Program-made: the position numbers and the translations under genes
Assembly (NCBI GenBank): GCA_023442635.1
Contig: JAEZYR010000127.1
Span: forward strand, 1 to 8,239
Length of the DNA: 8,239 nucleotides
Direction: 5' to 3'
Source of the DNA: Bacillota bacterium
Lineage (GTDB): Bacteria; Bacillota; Clostridia; Saccharofermentanales; Fastidiosipilaceae
Notes under the pieces: generated by a model
Told to the model about the DNA's origin: nothing
The model's database searches: none
Seen by the model: only the letters and a program-made list of their open reading frames with translations
Shown: piece by piece, positions 5,920-8,239 of the stretch
Position numbering within the stretch: the first letter of the stretch is position 1
Layout: every line of letters starts with the position of its first letter

Positions 5920-6999
5920 TCAGCCTATTTTGACGCGCTGCCAAAGCTCATCATATTGGCGGACAAAGGCCCCTGGATCACGGAAAACTTCTAATTCGGG
6001 CATGGCTGACATGTTGGGATAGGCAACTTCACTGTCGCGGTAATCGGGATCCTGCAGAGCTCTAGCTGAAGAAGAAGGCAAAGAATAGCCGACATAGTCT
6101 GCATTTTGGGCCGCACGTTCTGGCGCCAGCATGAAGTTAATAAAGGCGTGCGCTTCTTCTACATTTTGAGCTCTGGCTGGGATAGCCCAGCCATCAAACC
6201 AAATATTGCTGCCCTCTTTGGGCACAGCATAAGCGAGGCGCTCGTTGCTAAACATGGCGTCAAGAGCATCACCTGAGTAGGCCACAGCTAAAGCTGCTTC
6301 ACCGTTCACCATAATATCTTTAGTTTGATCGCCGAGATAGGCATAGACCAGGGGATATTGAGCCTGTAAATGTTGGGCGGCTATTTCGAGGGCTGATGGA
6401 TCCTTGCTATTAAGAGAATGGCCAGCAAGGCGCAGAGCCAGACCGATGCTGTCGCGCGAAGAATCCATCATGATGATTTGGCGGCTGTATTGTGGATCCC
6501 ACAGTATATTCCAGGAATCGACGGGTTCTTGGACGAGGTCCTTGTTATACAAGATACCCAGTGTCCCCCAAAAGCAAGGGGCAGAATAACGCTGCTCTGG
6601 ATCGAAGGGACGATGTAAATAAGACGCGTCAACCGCTGAAATATTGGGCACAAGATTCCACTGAATAGCTTGCAAGAGACCCTCTCGGCTCATACGTTCG
6701 ATCATGTAGTCTGAGGGTACGATGACATCGTAATTGCTGCCACCATTCTTGATTTTGACATAAAGATCTTCGTTGGTCGCATAGTTGGAATAGACCACAT
6801 GGATGCCTGTTTCTTCCTCAAAAGCACTGAGCAGGTCTTTATCAATATAAGCCCCCCAGTTGTAGACATTCACAACGCGCTTTTGCTGCTTGTTGCTGCA
6901 GCTAGCTAGCAAGATGCTGAGCATCAGCAAGGCCATACTGAAAGCCACAGCACGAAAGCATCGGCCCATTTTTGTTTTTCGGACAAAAGCACAAATCAT
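5920..6999 (-). CDS. potD: Spermidine/putrescine ABC transporter substrate-binding lipoprotein
   Basis: Extracytoplasmic polyamine receptor that delivers spermidine or putrescine to PotBC. It has 359 residues: a basic N-terminus, a hydrophobic signal, and lipobox LASC with the lipidated cysteine at 34. The mature part matches PotD/PotF: VNVYNWGAYI (44-53), ETGIHVVYSNYATNEDLYVKI, YDVIVPSDYMIERM, WGTLGILYNKDL, MVNGEAALAVAYSGDA and NIWFDGWAIPA, the last keeping the W-x-D pair that lines the ligand site. In YNWGAY the acidic residue found at the fourth position of E. coli YNWTEY (Glu36 in PotD numbering) is Ala, so amine recognition may differ. The ATG is four bases after the potC stop and behind AGGAAGGGG, nine bases upstream; the internal ATG at 6969 has no ribosome site. 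It is the last gene of the pot operon. Confidence 0.95.
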   Translation of the reverse strand: MICAFVRKTKMGRCFRAVAFSMALLMLSILLASCSNKQQKRVVNVYNWGAYIDKDLLSAFEEETGIHVVYSNYATNEDLYVKIKNGGSNYDVIVPSDYMIERMSREGLLQAIQWNLVPNISAVDASYLHRPFDPEQRYSAPCFWGTLGILYNKDLVQEPVDSWNILWDPQYSRQIIMMDSSRDSIGLALRLAGHSLNSKDPSALEIAAQHLQAQYPLVYAYLGDQTKDIMVNGEAALAVAYSGDALDAMFSNERLAYAVPKEGSNIWFDGWAIPARAQNVEEAHAFINFMLAPERAAQNADYVGYSLPSSSARALQDPDYRDSEVAYPNMSAMPELEVFRDPGAFVRQYDELWQRVKIG

Positions 7000-7003
7000 A
7001 GGC

Positions 7004-7789
7004 TTAGGCCCCTTCCTGGGATTTGAATAACTCTGGTTTGCGCACTTGGCTAAGGCCTAACAAAAGCAACATCACCGCAAACATCAGCGTGGATAGGGCA
7101 TTGATAACTGGGTTGATGCCACGTCGAGCCATGGCGTAAACCATGGTTGAGACCGTTTCGACGCCATTGCCTGTTGTAAAGAAGGAGATAACAAAGTCAT
7201 CTATAGATAAGGTAAAAGCCATCAGCGAGCCGCTCATAATAGCTGTTTTGAGATAAGGCAGGACAACTTTATAGAGCGTCTGGCGAGGTGTCGCGCCAAG
7301 ATCCATAGCCGCTTCTATTTGGGCTTGGGGCATTTGGCGAAGTTTGGGCAAAACCGACAGGAGCACATAGGGCACTGTAAAGGCGACATGAGAGAACAAT
7401 AAGGTGCCAAAACCAAAATTAAAGTTCAAGGTGCGGAAAAGCACCATCATGCCCACGGCAATGACAATGTCAGGATTGATGACGGGTATTTGATTGACCC
7501 CCAAAAGCACCCGACGAAGGCGGCGACCAAGGGCAAAGATGCCGATGGCGCCTAGCGTACCCAAAAACGTTGCTATAAGCGTGGACAAAACCGCTATGCT
7601 CAGTGTGTTGCGCAGGGCGGAGAGCACCTCGCCATCTGTAAAAAGTTCGCGGTACCACACAAGTGAAAAGCCTGTCCAGTATCCCCTGGTTTTAGCCTCA
7701 TTGAAAGAGAAGATAATTAAAACGAGAATAGGCGCATAAAGGAAGGCGAAGACCAAGGTCAGATAGGCGCGAGAAAGCCACCGTCTCAT
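7004..7789 (-). CDS. potC: Spermidine/putrescine ABC transporter permease PotC
   Basis: One of two membrane permeases that form the polyamine channel and dock the PotA ATPase. Its 261 residues contain six predicted membrane segments, the first at about 9-29. The cytoplasmic EAA loop is EAAMDLGATPRQTLYKVVLP (159-178), and the preceding NPDIVIAVGMMVLF and following SIDDFVISFFTTG (195-207) are typical of PotC. The length fits the family. The ATG overlaps the potB stop as ATGA, with GGAGGT six bases ahead, so translation is probably coupled. potD follows after four bases. Confidence 0.95.
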   Translation of the reverse strand: MRRWLSRAYLTLVFAFLYAPILVLIIFSFNEAKTRGYWTGFSLVWYRELFTDGEVLSALRNTLSIAVLSTLIATFLGTLGAIGIFALGRRLRRVLLGVNQIPVINPDIVIAVGMMVLFRTLNFNFGFGTLLFSHVAFTVPYVLLSVLPKLRQMPQAQIEAAMDLGATPRQTLYKVVLPYLKTAIMSGSLMAFTLSIDDFVISFFTTGNGVETVSTMVYAMARRGINPVINALSTLMFAVMLLLLGLSQVRKPELFKSQEGA

Positions 7790-8239
7790 CTTTCCACCTC
7801 CGCCTCAAACGAAACCAAGTCAGTTGCAACCTGACCCTCGGCCAAATCACCTAAGGCCGTCTCGGAAACCCGCTTTTGCTGGGCGCGCAGGCGTCTTTTG
7901 GCTCTCGCACTGTCATTGCCTTCTTCGTGGTTAAAAATGAGTGACAAGAGCAAAAAGATCATCAAAACCACCGCCATGGAAGACCCATAGTGCCAATCGC
8001 CCGTCACTGTGAACTGCTGCTCAATGAGGTTACCGATCAAATTGGTTTTGTTGCCTCCCAAAAGCGCGGTAATTTCAAAGGTGGATATAGCGGGTACGAA
8101 GACCATAACCAAACCTGATATAACGCCTGGGATCGAAAGGGGCAGCAAAACTCGCCAAAAGCTCAAAAAACGATTGGCGCCAAGATCCTGTGCCGCCTCT
8201 AAGAGCGCCGCGTCCATTTTTTCGAGGACAGTGTAGATC
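7786..8239 (-). CDS. potB: Spermidine/putrescine ABC transporter permease PotB, 5' part outside window
   Basis: C-terminal 150 residues of the second polyamine permease; the start is beyond the right edge. The fragment opens with IYTVLEKMDAALLEAAQDLG, the EAA loop that contacts PotA, then membrane segments around IPGVISGLVMVFVPAISTFEITALLGG and SSMAVVLMIFLLLSLIF. An ATG at 8217 is internal (the Met of LEKMD), not the start. After the last membrane helix the protein continues for about 47 residues in a highly charged tail (NHEEGNDSARAKRRLRAQQK onward, ending EAEVER), whereas most PotB proteins stop shortly after this helix. The tail overlaps the potC start by ATGA. A potA ATPase gene is expected further upstream. 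Confidence 0.94.
   Translation of the reverse strand, partial: IYTVLEKMDAALLEAAQDLGANRFLSFWRVLLPLSIPGVISGLVMVFVPAISTFEITALLGGNKTNLIGNLIEQQFTVTGDWHYGSSMAVVLMIFLLLSLIFNHEEGNDSARAKRRLRAQQKRVSETALGDLAEGQVATDLVSFEAEVER

Noticed and set aside
5542..5994. Long plus-strand open frame (150 codons) spanning the potD-LytTR spacer
   Set aside because: It is antisense to two well-supported genes, has no ribosome site and its protein shows no recognisable family features.

Overview
Every gene in this window is read from the minus strand, and base composition looks near 50% GC. The gene set suggests a Gram-positive bacterium of the Bacillota, probably a clostridial relative: a membrane CdaA-type diadenylate cyclase, a LytTR regulator paired with a DUF3021 membrane protein, a chromosomal TraX-like protein, a Crp-like regulator without the classical cAMP residues, a lipoprotein PotD, and strong Shine-Dalgarno sites. 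The phylum is an inference from family distribution; no rRNA or other marker is present. I see no tRNA, rRNA, CRISPR array, transposase or integrase.

From right to left (the direction of transcription), the window opens inside a spermidine/putrescine ABC transporter operon: the 3' part of potB, then potC (ATGA overlap) and potD (4-base gap). A roughly 250-base spacer follows, holding two hairpins and a 21-bp-period direct repeat. Next comes a two-gene LytTR regulator/DUF3021 unit that ends in a terminator-like hairpin.

A P-loop 'DNA topology modulation/FlaR-like' kinase-fold gene comes next. An 89-base spacer with a perfect 8-bp inverted repeat separates it from a YeiH-family putative sulfate exporter, which has a TraX-family membrane protein 10 bases downstream. 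After another roughly 200-base spacer with a good sigma-A-type promoter there is a Crp/Fnr-family regulator that starts at TTG. Its last codons overlap the start of cdaA (dacA), a c-di-AMP synthase gene that runs off the left edge.

The most interesting points are: the overlapping crp-like/cdaA pair, which ties c-di-AMP synthesis to a Crp-family protein that probably does not sense cAMP; the candidate LytTR operator of two near-identical 10-mers exactly 21 bp apart; and a strand-biased heptamer (GCTTTTG on the coding strand). The remaining genes look like ordinary members of known families, with small local oddities noted in each entry. I did not find clear evidence of an entirely new multi-gene system.
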